From: Nocardia harenae NBRC 108248 | GTDB taxonomy: Bacteria; Actinomycetota; Actinomycetes; Mycobacteriales; Mycobacteriaceae | NCBI RefSeq assembly: GCF_001612885.1 | Contig: NZ_BDBH01000005.1 | Coordinates: 124,001 to 188,000 of the forward strand | DNA: 64,000 bases | Direction of reading: 5' to 3' | In this document: in pieces, positions 1 through 8,368 of the stretch | Position numbering within the stretch: the stretch's first letter is position 1 | Layout: every line of letters begins with the position of its first letter | Translations under genes and position numbers: made by a program | Notes under the pieces: generated by a model | What the model saw: only the letters and a program-made list of their open reading frames with translations | The model's database searches: none | What the model was told of the DNA's origin: nothing

Positions 1-130
1 CGCAACCGCGGGTCCGGGTGCTCCTGCCCGTCGGAGCGCGCTGCCGAGCGTTCGCCGTCCGTGCCGAGACTCACCGGTCCAAACTTAGACGCTGCCGCCT
101 GCCCGGGCTACTCGCACGGCGGTAACACGG

Positions 131-136
131 TAGCTT
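131..136 (+). promoter_or_regulatory. Putative -10 element of glgC (leaderless type)
   Basis: A TAGCTT hexamer ends six bases before the GTG start of glgC. This is the spacing expected when transcription starts at the first base of the start codon. No clear -35 element is seen. The 142 bases before glgC hold no other gene that can be supported. Confidence 0.4.
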
Positions 137-142
137 GGATTC

Positions 143-1357
143 GTGAGGAGCCAGCCGCACGTACTCGGGATCGTGCTCGCCGGTGGCGAGGGCAAGCGAC
201 TATTTCCCCTCACCGCGGATCGTGCCAAACCGGCCGTTCCGTTCGGAGGGGCCTACCGACTCATCGACTTCGTGCTGAGCAACCTGGTGAACGCCGGGTT
301 CCTCCGGCTCTGTGTGCTGACGCAGTACAAGTCGCACTCGCTGGACCGGCACATCTCGCAGACGTGGCGGCTTTCCGGCTTCGCCGGCGAGTACATCACC
401 CCGGTGCCCGCGCAGCAGCGGCTCGGGCCGCGCTGGTACACCGGCAGCGCGGACGCGATCATGCAGTCGCTGAACCTCATCTACGACGAGGACCCGGAGT
501 ACATCGTGGTCTTCGGCGCCGACCACGTGTACCGGATGGACCCGGAGCAGATGGTCAGGCACCACATCGCTTCCGGCGCGGGCGTCACCGTGGCCGGGAT
601 CCGGGTGCCGCGCAGCGAGGCAGGCGCCTTCGGCTGCATCGACTCCGACGAGTCCGGCCGGATCACCCAGTTCCTGGAGAAGCCCGCGCACCCGCCGGGC
701 ACCCCGGACGATCCCAATGTGACCTTCGCCTCCATGGGCAACTACGTCTTCACCACCAAGGTGCTGGTGGACACGATCAAGGCGGACTCGGAGAACTCCG
801 ACTCCGACCACGACATGGGCGGCGACATCATCCCGACCCTGGTCGCCGCGGGCGAGGCGAGCGTCTACGACTTCGCCGACAACGAGGTGCCCGGCGCCAC
901 CGCCCGCGACCACGGGTACTGGCGCGACGTCGGCACCATCGACGCCTTCTACGACGCGCACATGGACCTGGTCTCGGTGCACCCGGTCTTCAACCTCTAC
1001 AACCGGCACTGGCCGATCCGCGGCGCGGCGGAGAACCTGCCGCCCGCCAAGTTCGCCCAGGGCGGGCTGGCGCAGGAATCCATCGTCGGCGCGGGCAGCA
1101 TTCTCTCCGCGGCCACGGTGCGCACCTCGGTGCTCAGCTCCAACGTCATGATCGACGACGGCGCCACGGTGGAGGGCAGCGTGCTCATGCCGGGCGTGCG
1201 GATCGGCCGCGGCGCGGTGGTGCGCCGGGCCATCCTGGACAAGAACGTGGTGGTCGGCGAGGGCGAGATCATCGGCGTCGACCTGGAGCGCGACCGCGAC
1301 CGCTTCGCGGTGAGCAACGGCGGCGTCGTCACCGTCGGCAAGGGCGTGTGGGTCTGA
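143..1357 (+). CDS. glgC: Glucose-1-phosphate adenylyltransferase
   Basis: It makes ADP-glucose from glucose 1-phosphate and ATP, the committed step of classical glycogen synthesis and a donor for maltosyl-phosphate and alpha-glucan routes in actinobacteria. The 404-residue product has the usual family length. The N-terminal nucleotidyltransferase has the [11 protein letters not shown] nucleotide-binding loop at residues 14-24 and an FLEKP sugar-site motif near residue 170. A left-handed beta-helix with hexapeptide character fills the last 100 or so residues. The GTG start is supported by a -10 hexamer six bases upstream, which suggests a leaderless message. In mycobacteria glgC is divergent from glgA, which would lie left of this window. 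The identification is firm. Confidence 0.96.
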   Translation: MRSQPHVLGIVLAGGEGKRLFPLTADRAKPAVPFGGAYRLIDFVLSNLVNAGFLRLCVLTQYKSHSLDRHISQTWRLSGFAGEYITPVPAQQRLGPRWYTGSADAIMQSLNLIYDEDPEYIVVFGADHVYRMDPEQMVRHHIASGAGVTVAGIRVPRSEAGAFGCIDSDESGRITQFLEKPAHPPGTPDDPNVTFASMGNYVFTTKVLVDTIKADSENSDSDHDMGGDIIPTLVAAGEASVYDFADNEVPGATARDHGYWRDVGTIDAFYDAHMDLVSVHPVFNLYNRHWPIRGAAENLPPAKFAQGGLAQESIVGAGSILSAATVRTSVLSSNVMIDDGATVEGSVLMPGVRIGRGAVVRRAILDKNVVVGEGEIIGVDLERDRDRFAVSNGGVVTVGKGVWV

Positions 1358-1360
1358 CCG

Positions 1361-1606
1361 CTACCGGCAGGCGAACGGGTAGCAGTTGCCCGGCTGGCTC
1401 GGGATGGTCGTGTTGGTGTGCGGCCGATCGCCGGAATTGCCGCCGCCGAGCATGATCGCCAGCACGATGGCGATCACCACCACGACGAGCACGCCGATGA
1501 AGGCGCGGATCAGCCAGCGCTGCAGCCCGTCTCCGCCGCTGCTGCCCGCGGCGGCCTCCGTCGTCTCCACGGCGATGTACGTACTGCCGGTGCGTCCCCA
1601 AGCCAT
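1361..1606 (-). CDS. Small single-pass membrane protein, unknown function
   Basis: The product is 81 residues long. A soluble N-terminal stretch of about 32 residues is followed by one strongly hydrophobic segment (about residues 33-53, ending LAIMLGGGN) and a short polar tail with two cysteines near the C terminus (NCYPFACR). The gene is convergent with glgC, with only three bases between the stop codons, and follows the O-methyltransferase gene on the same strand about 80 bases downstream. No family is recognised. The compact hydrophobic segment, good codon use and ATG start support a real gene, most likely anchored in the inner membrane. Confidence 0.7.
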   Translation of the reverse strand: MAWGRTGSTYIAVETTEAAAGSSGGDGLQRWLIRAFIGVLVVVVIAIVLAIMLGGGNSGDRPHTNTTIPSQPGNCYPFACR

Positions 1607-1688
1607 GCTGCACCCCGATCTCGTTGCCTGGCCGTGTCTTTGCCAGTTTACGGCCGGAATACCCGCGCGCGGGAGCGGAAATCGCGGT

Positions 1689-2321
1689 TCAGCCCCGGCT
1701 GGCGCAGAGCAGGCCGTCGCCGACCGGAATGAGCACGCTGGTCAGCCGGGGATCCTCGGCGACCGCGCGCAGCGCCGTCCGCACCGCGTGCGTGGTGGCG
1801 TCGCGCTGCGCCGGGTCCGGCACCCGGCCGCCGAGCAGCGCGTTGTTCAGCAGGATGGCGCCGCCGTCGCGGAGCAGCCGAACGGCCTGCTCCACGTACT
1901 GCGGGTGCTCGATCGGCGCGGCGTCGACGAAGACCAGGTCGTAGGCGCCGTCGGCGAGCCGGGGCAGCACGTCGAGCGCGCGGCCGTTGATCAGCCTGGT
2001 GCGCCCGGAGGGGATGCCCGCGGCGCGGAACGCCTCCTTGGCGGCGCGCTGGTGCTCGTACTCCGGGTCGATGGTGGTGAGCGTGCCGTCCTCCCGCATG
2101 CCGTCCAGCAACCACAGCCCGCTGATGCCTGCCCCGGTGCCGACCTCGACCACCGCGCGCGCGGCGAGCAGCTGGGCGTACATGCTCAGCAGCGCGCCCA
2201 CCGCGGGCGGCACCGGCGCCGCGCCGAGCTCGAGTGCCCGTTCGCGGGCGCCGACGAGGACCTCGTCCTCCACCACCGAGTCCTCGACGTAGGCGAGGGT
2301 GCGCTCCAGGTTCGATGCCAC
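1689..2321 (-). CDS. Class I SAM-dependent O-methyltransferase, CmcI/caffeoyl-CoA OMT-like
   Basis: This 210-residue protein belongs to the O-methyltransferase_3 family. SAM-binding motif I is VEVGTGAG at residues 58-65, and a YDLVFVDAA acidic strand follows near residue 125. The length is typical. Its position divergent from sigE matches Rv1220c next to sigE in M. tuberculosis, so it belongs to the conserved neighbourhood. The substrate cannot be told from sequence: family members methylate catechols or small hydroxyl compounds with a divalent metal. The divergent 164-base region shared with sigE could link it to stress control, but that is inference. Confidence 0.88.
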   Translation of the reverse strand: MASNLERTLAYVEDSVVEDEVLVGARERALELGAAPVPPAVGALLSMYAQLLAARAVVEVGTGAGISGLWLLDGMREDGTLTTIDPEYEHQRAAKEAFRAAGIPSGRTRLINGRALDVLPRLADGAYDLVFVDAAPIEHPQYVEQAVRLLRDGGAILLNNALLGGRVPDPAQRDATTHAVRTALRAVAEDPRLTSVLIPVGDGLLCASRG

Positions 2322-2476
2322 GCCCTTGAGGCTAGTGCGGACCGGGCGGTACCGGGTGGCTCCACGCGGCCGCGCATTTTCTCAGCCGACCCTCAGGCTC
2401 TTTATATCCAGGCCATATAGCGGCAGGACAGAGTGAGTACCACGCGGAATCCGCTGGACGGTAAACGCGGGCGACG

Positions 2477-2503
2477 GGAACAACGATGTACCCGATGTCG
2501 GTT
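2477..2503 (+). promoter_or_regulatory. SigH/SigE-type ECF promoter for sigE
   Basis: GGAAC at 2477-2481 is followed by 19 bases and then GTTG. This matches the GGAAC-N18/19-GTT consensus of SigH/SigE-type ECF sigma factors. The upstream ATG at 2486 falls inside the spacer, so a transcript from this promoter would have to use a later start (ATG 2561). Confidence 0.55.
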
Positions 2504-3235
2504 GTATCCGTCGGCCACCCGCGGCGTTTACGGTCCCTAGTAGGAGGTAGCCCCATCCACATGGTCGATGCGGCGAGAGAATGCGCCACCCTGCCGGAAC
2601 TCCCCGAGCCGGTCGACTTCGATGCCGCCGAAGCGGTAGCCGAGGATTCGCCGGAAAACCTGACCGGAACCGCCGCCTTCGACGCGACCGGTGACCGCTC
2701 GAACATGCCGTCCTGGGAGGAGCTCGTCCGCGAGCACGCCGACCGGGTCTACCGGCTGGCCTACCGCCTCTCCGGCGACGCCCAGGACGCCGAGGACCTC
2801 ACCCAGGAGACCTTCATCCGGGTGTTCCGCTCGCTGCAGAGCTACCAGCCCGGCACCTTCGAGGGCTGGCTGCACCGCATCACCACCAACCTCTTCCTGG
2901 ACATGGTCCGCAGGCGCAACCGCATCCGGATGGAGGCGCTGCCGGAGGACTACGACCGGGTGCCCGCCGTCGGCCCGACCCCGGAGGACGTCTACCACGA
3001 CGCCAGGCTCGACCCGGACCTGCAGTCCGCGCTGGACTCGCTGGCCCCGGAGTTCCGCGCCGCCGTGGTGCTGTGTGACATCGAGGGGCTCTCCTACGAG
3101 GAGATCGGCGCCACGCTCGGCGTCAAGCTGGGTACCGTGCGCAGCCGGATCCACCGCGGCCGTCAGGCCATCCGGGATCACCTTGCGCATAATGGAGCAC
3201 AGCAGCGGTCTACCGCTGACTCGACGATCGGGTGA
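2486..3235 (+). CDS. sigE: ECF RNA polymerase sigma factor SigE
   Basis: This extracytoplasmic-function sigma factor directs RNA polymerase to envelope and oxidative stress genes. Region 2 is clear ([19 protein letters not shown]), as are the [19 protein letters not shown] block and the region 4 helix-turn-helix ([20 protein letters not shown]). From ATG 2486 the product is 249 residues. A second ATG at 2561, preceded by an AGGAGGT box, gives 224 residues. An ECF-type promoter overlaps the first start, so two isoforms from two promoters are possible, as known for mycobacterial sigE. The anti-sigma gene, htrA and tatB follow, as in Rv1221-Rv1224. The identity is firm; the start is not. Confidence 0.94.
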   Translation: MYPMSVVSVGHPRRLRSLVGGSPIHMVDAARECATLPELPEPVDFDAAEAVAEDSPENLTGTAAFDATGDRSNMPSWEELVREHADRVYRLAYRLSGDAQDAEDLTQETFIRVFRSLQSYQPGTFEGWLHRITTNLFLDMVRRRNRIRMEALPEDYDRVPAVGPTPEDVYHDARLDPDLQSALDSLAPEFRAAVVLCDIEGLSYEEIGATLGVKLGTVRSRIHRGRQAIRDHLAHNGAQQRSTADSTIG

Positions 3236-3300
3236 CCCGGCAGAATCGGCGTCACCCACCTGCCGTGGATGCTGTCGATAGTCGGAAGGGTGAGCACCGA

Positions 3301-3672
3301 ATGAGTGGCGACTCCAGCGCGTACGGCCGTCGTCCGCAATTCCACGCCACCGAGCACCTCGCCAGCGAGGCGGTCGCGGCCTATGTCGACGGCGAGCTCC
3401 GGATGAACGCCTACCTGCGCGCGGCCCAGCACCTCGCGGCCTGCCCGGAGTGCGCGGCCGAGGTGGAGGCCCAGCAGCAGGCGCGGATCGCGCTGCGCCG
3501 CTCCGGCGCGGTCTCGGCGCCGCACGGGCTGCACGACAGCCTGAGCCGGATTCCGTTCGCCGAGCCACAGCCCGGCGCAGCGCACCGGGAGAACCGCCGT
3601 GACGAGGCGGTCTTCGGCTTCCTGTCGGAATCGTTCACCGCGACCCGGTGGACAACCTGGTGGCGCAAGTAG
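3301..3672 (+). CDS. rseA: Anti-sigma factor RseA (ZAS domain)
   Basis: It holds SigE inactive and releases it on stress. The 123-residue cytoplasmic protein has the zinc-binding anti-sigma signature H-x3-C-x2-C (HLAACPEC) near residues 42-49, preceded by the helix with AAYVDGELR. The ATG at 3301 has a GGAAGGGTGAG ribosome site upstream. The open frame could extend further 5' but without sequence of this family character. No membrane segment is present, as in the mycobacterial orthologue Rv1222, whose release involves zinc redox and phosphorylation-triggered proteolysis. It lies directly after sigE, and its stop codon forms part of the -10 hexamer of htrA. Confidence 0.9.
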   Translation: MSGDSSAYGRRPQFHATEHLASEAVAAYVDGELRMNAYLRAAQHLAACPECAAEVEAQQQARIALRRSGAVSAPHGLHDSLSRIPFAEPQPGAAHRENRRDEAVFGFLSESFTATRWTTWWRK

Positions 3673-3675
3673 AGT
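3670..3675 (+). promoter_or_regulatory. Putative -10 element of htrA (leaderless type)
   Basis: TAGAGT starts on the TAG stop codon of rseA and ends seven bases before the GTG start of htrA. That spacing suits a leaderless transcript, so htrA could be expressed separately from sigE-rseA. Confidence 0.4.
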
Positions 3676-3682
3676 TCAGCGG

Positions 3683-5209
3683 GTGACCACCGAATCGACG
3701 AATTCCGGAGCGGCCGACACCTCGGATTCGGCGGCGAACCGGGGGAAGCTACGGCCGCCGGACGCCCCGGTGCTCGGCCCGCGCCCGGTGTACCGGCCGC
3801 ACATCGATACGCACACCGCCTCCGCCTTCCGCAGGCCGTCCGGGCTCAGTGGCTCGTTCGCCGCGCCCGACCGGGCGCGCTCCGCCGCAGGCCCGGAGCC
3901 GGTGCCGCACCGCCCGCCGGACGCCGTGCTGGCCGAGGCGTTCGGCAGGCCGGAGGGCTCCGCCGAGCTGCTCCAGCGCGACCCGGAGGCCGCCGCGCGG
4001 GACGATCGCATCGCGGGCCCGGCGGATCCGTGGCGCGATCCCGCCGCCGCCGCCAGGCTTGGCGCCCCCGCGCTGCCGACGCCGCAGCCCGAGACCCTGC
4101 CCGCCGCGGAGCGGCTGACCGCGCGCCAGGTGCTCTTCGGCTCCAGGGTCGCGCCGCGCGCGCTGGCCCTGCTCGCCGCGGTGGCGCTGGTGATCGGGCT
4201 GCTCGGCGGGCTGGTCGGCAGGCTCACCGCGGAGACCGCCTCCACCCTGACCTCGCGCAAGGTCACCCTGGCGCAGGTCGAGGGCGGCGACGAGCCGCAC
4301 GGCCAGATCGCCGCGGTGGCCGACGCGGTGCTGCCATCGGTGGTCTCCATCCGGGTCACCGTCGGCGACAACGGCGCCACCGGCTCCGGCGTCGTGATCG
4401 ACGGCGCCGGCTACGTGGTGACCAACAACCACGTCATCTCGATGGCCGCGCAGGACACCAGCGGCCGCGCCGCCATCCAGGTCACCTTCAACGACGGCAC
4501 CCGGGTGCCCGCCCGGATCGTCGGACGCGACCCGAAGACCGACTTGGCCGTCATCAAGGTGGACGCGAACAACCTCACCGTGGCCCAGCTCGGCCGCTCG
4601 GAGGAGGTGCAGGTCGGCGACGACGTGCTCGCCGTCGGCTCGCCGCTCGGGCTGAGCAAGACCGTCACCTCCGGCATCGTCAGCGCGCTGCACCGGCCGG
4701 TGAAGCTCTCCGGCGAGGGGAGCGACACCAATGCGGTGATCGACGCGGTGCAGACCGACGCCGCGATCAACCCCGGCAACTCCGGCGGCGCGCTGGTGGA
4801 CATGCAGGGCCGGGTGGTCGGCATCAACTCCGCCATCCGCTCGGAGACCGGCGGCTCGGTCGGGCTCGGCTTCGCCATCCCGGTGGACGTCATGACCGAG
4901 GTCGCGCAGACGCTGATCCGGGACGGCACCATGCACCACCCGATGATCGGCGTCAGCGCCAATACCAGGCAGGTCGCGAATGAGGTGATGAGCGGCGCCG
5001 CGGTGGCCGACGTGCAGCCGGACGGCCCCGCCGCGAAGGCCGGGATCGTGGAGGGCGACGTGATCGTGAAGGTCGGCGACCGCGAGGTCACCGGGCCGGA
5101 CGAGCTGGTGGTCGCGGTGCAGATGCGCGAGATCGGCGAGACGGTGAACGTCACCCTGATCCGGGACGGCAGGCAGGTGGATGTTCCGGTCACGCTGCAA
5201 TCCGACTGA
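3683..5209 (+). CDS. htrA: Membrane-anchored HtrA/DegP-like serine protease
   Basis: This envelope protease and chaperone handles misfolded exported proteins. The 508-residue protein has a long Pro/Ala-rich cytoplasmic region (1-155), one membrane segment (about 159-180), a trypsin-like domain with His250 (TNNHVI), Asp287 (KTDLAV) and Ser367 (GNSGGA), and a C-terminal PDZ domain (about 410-500). All catalytic residues are intact. The GTG at 3683 is chosen because a -10-like hexamer lies seven bases upstream and the reading upstream of it overlaps rseA. It corresponds to Rv1223 in the sigE-rseA-htrA-tatB order and is expected to belong to the SigE response. Confidence 0.94.
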   Translation: MTTESTNSGAADTSDSAANRGKLRPPDAPVLGPRPVYRPHIDTHTASAFRRPSGLSGSFAAPDRARSAAGPEPVPHRPPDAVLAEAFGRPEGSAELLQRDPEAAARDDRIAGPADPWRDPAAAARLGAPALPTPQPETLPAAERLTARQVLFGSRVAPRALALLAAVALVIGLLGGLVGRLTAETASTLTSRKVTLAQVEGGDEPHGQIAAVADAVLPSVVSIRVTVGDNGATGSGVVIDGAGYVVTNNHVISMAAQDTSGRAAIQVTFNDGTRVPARIVGRDPKTDLAVIKVDANNLTVAQLGRSEEVQVGDDVLAVGSPLGLSKTVTSGIVSALHRPVKLSGEGSDTNAVIDAVQTDAAINPGNSGGALVDMQGRVVGINSAIRSETGGSVGLGFAIPVDVMTEVAQTLIRDGTMHHPMIGVSANTRQVANEVMSGAAVADVQPDGPAAKAGIVEGDVIVKVGDREVTGPDELVVAVQMREIGETVNVTLIRDGRQVDVPVTLQSD

Positions 5210-5231
5210 TCGGTCGGCCGCGCGCGAAGGG

Positions 5232-5237
5232 TAACCT
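5232..5237 (+). promoter_or_regulatory. Putative -10 element of tatB (leaderless type)
   Basis: TAACCT ends six bases before the GTG start of tatB. It fits a leaderless start and suggests that tatB has its own promoter in the 34-base gap after htrA. Confidence 0.35.
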
Positions 5238-5243
5238 GGAACG

Positions 5244-5678
5244 GTGTTCAGCAATATCGGCTGGGGCGAGTTCGTCATTCTGATCGTCGCCGCCCTCGTG
5301 ATCCTCGGTCCGGAGCGGCTGCCCGGCGCCGTGCGCTGGACCACGCGCAGTCTCAGGCAGGTGCGCGACTACGCCAGCGGCGCCACCTCCCAGCTCCGGG
5401 AGGAACTCGGGCCGGAATTCGACGATCTGCGCAAGCCGCTCGCCGACCTGAACGAGCTGCGCGGGATGACGCCCCGATCGATGGTCACCAAGCACCTGCT
5501 GAACGGCGACGACTCGATCTTCCGCGATATCGAGCGGGCCGTCCCGGACACGAACGAGCTGTTCGGTACGGGTGGCGCCATGCCGGACTACCCGAAACCG
5601 ACCGGTCCGAGCCTCACCAAGGGCGACAAACCCTTGGGCCACAACGAGCGTCCGCCGATCGACACCGACGCCACCTGA
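5244..5678 (+). CDS. tatB: Sec-independent protein translocase subunit TatB
   Basis: TatB is part of the twin-arginine translocase that recognises folded Tat substrates. The 144-residue protein has the family layout: an N-terminal hydrophobic helix (residues 2-20, with the glutamate in GWGEFVILI), the hinge LGPERLPG, an amphipathic helix rich in Arg/Gln, and a polar tail. The glutamate at position 8 and the LGPE hinge separate it from TatA. The start is GTG. Its place after htrA matches Rv1224. A Tat substrate with an SRRGLFG motif is encoded elsewhere in this window (51.3-52.0 kb). Confidence 0.93.
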   Translation: MFSNIGWGEFVILIVAALVILGPERLPGAVRWTTRSLRQVRDYASGATSQLREELGPEFDDLRKPLADLNELRGMTPRSMVTKHLLNGDDSIFRDIERAVPDTNELFGTGGAMPDYPKPTGPSLTKGDKPLGHNERPPIDTDAT

Positions 5679-5740
5679 TCAGGCCGCTGACCGGCCGGGA
5701 AGCGTCAAGCAGGCTAGACGCAGGATGCTGGTCGTCTGTC

Positions 5741-5746
5741 TAGACT
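5741..5746 (+). promoter_or_regulatory. Putative -10 element of the gene at 5753
   Basis: TAGACT ends six bases before ATG 5753 and no ribosome site is visible in between. This pattern fits a leaderless transcript. Confidence 0.4.
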
Positions 5747-5752
5747 TCGCAC

Positions 5753-6604
5753 ATGTCGGCCGATGACGTGGCACGGGTCTTTGCGATCGAGGACAAGGTC
5801 GATCGACTCAAGGCGGCTACCGAGGGAGTCGCGGCGGCCCAGCAGACCATCAACGAGCTCACCCGGATCCGCCGCGCGGTCATCCGCGAGTTGCACGACG
5901 AGGGCTGGACGTTCGCGAGAATCGGTGCCGCCGCGGGGCTTTCCCGGGCCAGGATCCACCAGGTGAGTACCCAGGGCCCGGCGCCCGAGGGGTTGTTCTT
6001 CGGACACGGCGCGCTGCGCGTGCTCGTTCCCGAGGTCAGGGCGGGCCGGGTGCTCGGCGCCCCCGACCCGGCGGCCGCGCAGCGGCTCGCGGAGCTCCTG
6101 CGCCAGCTGGGTTTCGCCGTGGTGGTGGAGAATTTCCTGCCCGGGCGCCCGCTGGATCTGAACCGGGACGGGCTGATCGTGCTCGGCGGCCCCGAGCTCT
6201 CACCCAGCCTGCGCCAGCTGGTGACCGCCGATCCGCGGTTGCGCCGCACCATCACCCGGGCCGGCGACGCCAGGCGCGGGATCGAGGATCGCGCGGCGCG
6301 GCGCGTCTACCGCCCCGGCGGCCCCGAGCCGCACGACATCGCGTACCTTGCCCGGCTACCCCGGCCGGACGGGCGCGGCACGATCCTGGTGATCGATGGG
6401 CTGCACCCGCCCGGCTCGCTGGGCGCCGTGCGGCTGCTCGCCACCCGGCTGGCGACGCTGCACGAGCGCGCCGACAGCCACCTGTTCTCCGTGCTGATCG
6501 CGGTGAAATACGAACGGGCGACCGGTGAGCCGGTCGATGCCGACCTGCTCACCCCGGTCTATCGGCACGATGCCGACCCGCGCCCGGCCCGGGCGCGGCG
6601 CTGA
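5753..6604 (+). CDS. HTH protein with an uncharacterised C-terminal domain
   Basis: The product is 283 residues. The N-terminal 70 residues form a helical segment and a sigma-region-4-like helix-turn-helix (IRELHDEGWTFARIGAAAGLSRARIHQVS). The rest is an alpha/beta domain with the strand-turn LIVLGGPELSP near residue 145, a mid-domain motif IAYLARLPRPDGRGTI and a hydrophobic strand followed by LHPPGSLGAVRLL. From memory the same C-terminal signature occurs in other actinobacterial HTH proteins of unknown role. No catalytic motif is seen. The gene stands alone with a leaderless-type -10 element. A DNA-binding regulator with a ligand- or partner-binding domain is the most likely reading. Confidence 0.75.
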   Translation: MSADDVARVFAIEDKVDRLKAATEGVAAAQQTINELTRIRRAVIRELHDEGWTFARIGAAAGLSRARIHQVSTQGPAPEGLFFGHGALRVLVPEVRAGRVLGAPDPAAAQRLAELLRQLGFAVVVENFLPGRPLDLNRDGLIVLGGPELSPSLRQLVTADPRLRRTITRAGDARRGIEDRAARRVYRPGGPEPHDIAYLARLPRPDGRGTILVIDGLHPPGSLGAVRLLATRLATLHERADSHLFSVLIAVKYERATGEPVDADLLTPVYRHDADPRPARARR

Positions 6605-6701
6605 TCCGGCCATACCGGGCCGCGCTCGATTGTGTTGGAGTTCACCGCTTCTTCGCACCCACCTTTCCTACGCCCGTGTTTGAATTGCTGCTCGATAACT
6701 G

Positions 6702-7244
6702 ATGGGCAGTAAGGTGAATTCCGTGGTGGCGACCTCCGACGACGGCGGATTCCGCGTCCCGGCCGTGGAGCGCGAACCCGGTCCGCTGGTGACCCATCGG
6801 ATGACCTACAGCGACCGGCTCCGCGTCTTCCTCGGCCCCGGCGAGGCGGTGGCGGGGTACCTGCGCCCGCTGCGCGGGCTGGACGGCAAGCGCCGCTACG
6901 CGCTCAACCTGGCCCGGCTCCCGATGCCGCTGCGCGCCACCGGGATCACGCTCGCCGACAGCACCGCCTTCGGCGGCAACTTCGTGCAGTGCCTCGGCGC
7001 GGCGGACGCGCTCACCCTGGAGCTGTGCCGCACCGGCGAGGGTGGCCCGCCGCGGCACTACGTGCTCGGCCTGCCCGGCCCGCGGACCGGGGCGCCGAGC
7101 GTGCCCATCGCGTGCGGCGCCGCCGACCGGTACGTGCACGCGGACGAGATCTTCACCGCCGCACACGCCGCCGAGGTCTTCACCGAGTACTTCCACAGCG
7201 GCGGCGTGCCCGCCGGTTTCCAGCTGCGCGGGAACGGGCAGTGA
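6702..7244 (+). CDS. Conserved hypothetical protein
   Basis: The 180-residue product (from ATG 6702) has no signal peptide or membrane segment. It contains repeated beta-strand patterns such as RLRVFLGPGEAVAGYLRP and YALNLARLPMPLRATGITL and ends in a short amphipathic stretch. GTG 6723 or 6726, preceded by AAGGTG, is an alternative start and would shorten it by seven or eight residues. Its stop overlaps the next GTG start by four bases (GTGA), so the two genes are translationally coupled. No family is recognised. The position next to gpgS, where M. tuberculosis has Rv1209-Rv1211, makes a core gene likely. Confidence 0.75.
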   Translation: MGSKVNSVVATSDDGGFRVPAVEREPGPLVTHRMTYSDRLRVFLGPGEAVAGYLRPLRGLDGKRRYALNLARLPMPLRATGITLADSTAFGGNFVQCLGAADALTLELCRTGEGGPPRHYVLGLPGPRTGAPSVPIACGAADRYVHADEIFTAAHAAEVFTEYFHSGGVPAGFQLRGNGQ

Positions 7245-7423
7245 GCGAGTCGCTCTTCGTCCTGCTCGCGCTCGCCGTCTCCGCGCTCGCGCTCTGCACC
7301 GCGCTGATCCTGCGGCTACGCCACCCGCGCGAGCGCGAGCAGGTCACCGTGGACGAACTGCGCGCCCGCCTCGCCGCCGAATCGGAGCCGCCGGACGACG
7401 ACGCCGATTCGACGGACCGGTAA
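7241..7423 (+). CDS. Small membrane protein, unknown function
   Basis: The 60-residue product is encoded in the frame after the GTGA overlap with the upstream gene. It has one hydrophobic helix at residues 4-25 (about FVLLALAVSALALCTALIL), a basic stop-transfer patch (RLRHPRERE) and an acidic C-terminal tail ending DDDADSTDR. That orientation predicts an external or membrane N terminus and a cytoplasmic tail. It is convergent with gpgS, six bases apart. No family assignment can be made. Coupling to the gene before it suggests that the two products act together. Confidence 0.7.
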   Translation: MSESLFVLLALAVSALALCTALILRLRHPREREQVTVDELRARLAAESEPPDDDADSTDR

Positions 7424-7429
7424 CCGATC

Positions 7430-8368
7430 TCAGGCCGCGACCTCGGCCGGGCGCAGCGTGTTCATCGGCGGCCGGTCGGCGAGCGAGACGTGCGTGCTGT
7501 GCGCGGTGAACTCGTCCCCGATCAGCGGGAACTGGGTGAGCGCGGCCCCGGAGTCGGCGATTCCGCAGCGGCCGAGCACCGTTCCGACGATCTGCCGCGC
7601 CATCACCCCGAGCTCGGAGAGCGGCCGGTTGCGGTGCGTGCGGACCCCGAGGTTCACCTGCCCGATGGCGTGCAGCCCGAGCCGGTCGTAGGTGTCGAGC
7701 AGCAGCCCGATCTCCACGCCGTAGCCGGGCGCGAAGGGTACCGAGGTGAGCAGCTCCCGCGTCCCGGCGTACTCCCCGCCGAGCGGCTGCAGCACCGGCC
7801 CGAGCCCCGGCCGCAGCGCGGCCAGCAGCGGCCGCGCCACCAGCTCGGTGACCCGCCCGCCGCCGGTGGCGTCCACCGTGGCGCCCTGCCGCAGCGGCCG
7901 CCGGTAGTACGCCTTCACCAGGTGCAGATCCGGCACGGTGAGCAGCGGTCCGAGCAGCCGCGGCACGAAGGACGGGTCCGGGTCGATGAGATCGGAGTCC
8001 ACGAAGGCCACCAGGTCGCCCCCGGTGGCGGCGAGCGAGCGCCACAGCACCTCGCCCTTGCCCGGCACCGGCTCCAGCTCCGGCACCGCCTGCTCCCGGC
8101 TCACCACCCTGGCCCCGGCGGCGCGGGCGCGGGCGGCGGTGGCGTCGGTGGAGCCGGAATCCAGCACCACCAGCTCGTCCACCAGCGTGCCGAGCAGCGG
8201 CCGGATGCTGGCCACCACGTCGGCGACGGTCTCCTCCTCGTTCAGGGCGGGCAGCACCACGGAGACCGTGCGCCCGTCCTTGGCGTCGACCAGCTCGTCG
8301 ACGGTCCAGTCGGGGGCGTCCCACGTGTGCGTGCTCGCCCAGCCGTGCTCGCGATAGCGGTTCGTCAT
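7430..8368 (-). CDS. gpgS: Glucosyl-3-phosphoglycerate synthase
   Basis: It transfers glucose from a nucleotide sugar to 3-phosphoglycerate, the first step towards glucosylglycerate and methylglucose lipopolysaccharide. The 312-residue GT81 protein has VVLPALNEEETV (residues 37-48), the DSGSTDAT nucleotide loop near residue 70, the DSD metal-binding motif at 124-126 and the acceptor-loop segment KAYYRRP. The ATG start overlaps the folP2 stop by four bases (ATGA), so it is translated in series with folP2. The order fadD6-folP2-gpgS is the mycobacterial one (Rv1206-Rv1208). The identification is firm. Confidence 0.95.
   Translation of the reverse strand: MTNRYREHGWASTHTWDAPDWTVDELVDAKDGRTVSVVLPALNEEETVADVVASIRPLLGTLVDELVVLDSGSTDATAARARAAGARVVSREQAVPELEPVPGKGEVLWRSLAATGGDLVAFVDSDLIDPDPSFVPRLLGPLLTVPDLHLVKAYYRRPLRQGATVDATGGGRVTELVARPLLAALRPGLGPVLQPLGGEYAGTRELLTSVPFAPGYGVEIGLLLDTYDRLGLHAIGQVNLGVRTHRNRPLSELGVMARQIVGTVLGRCGIADSGAALTQFPLIGDEFTAHSTHVSLADRPPMNTLRPAEVAA

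Noticed and set aside
3749..5344. 531-codon open frame antisense to htrA and tatB
   Set aside because: The product is His/Arg/Gly/Asp-rich without any recognisable domain, while the plus strand encodes a complete HtrA and TatB.
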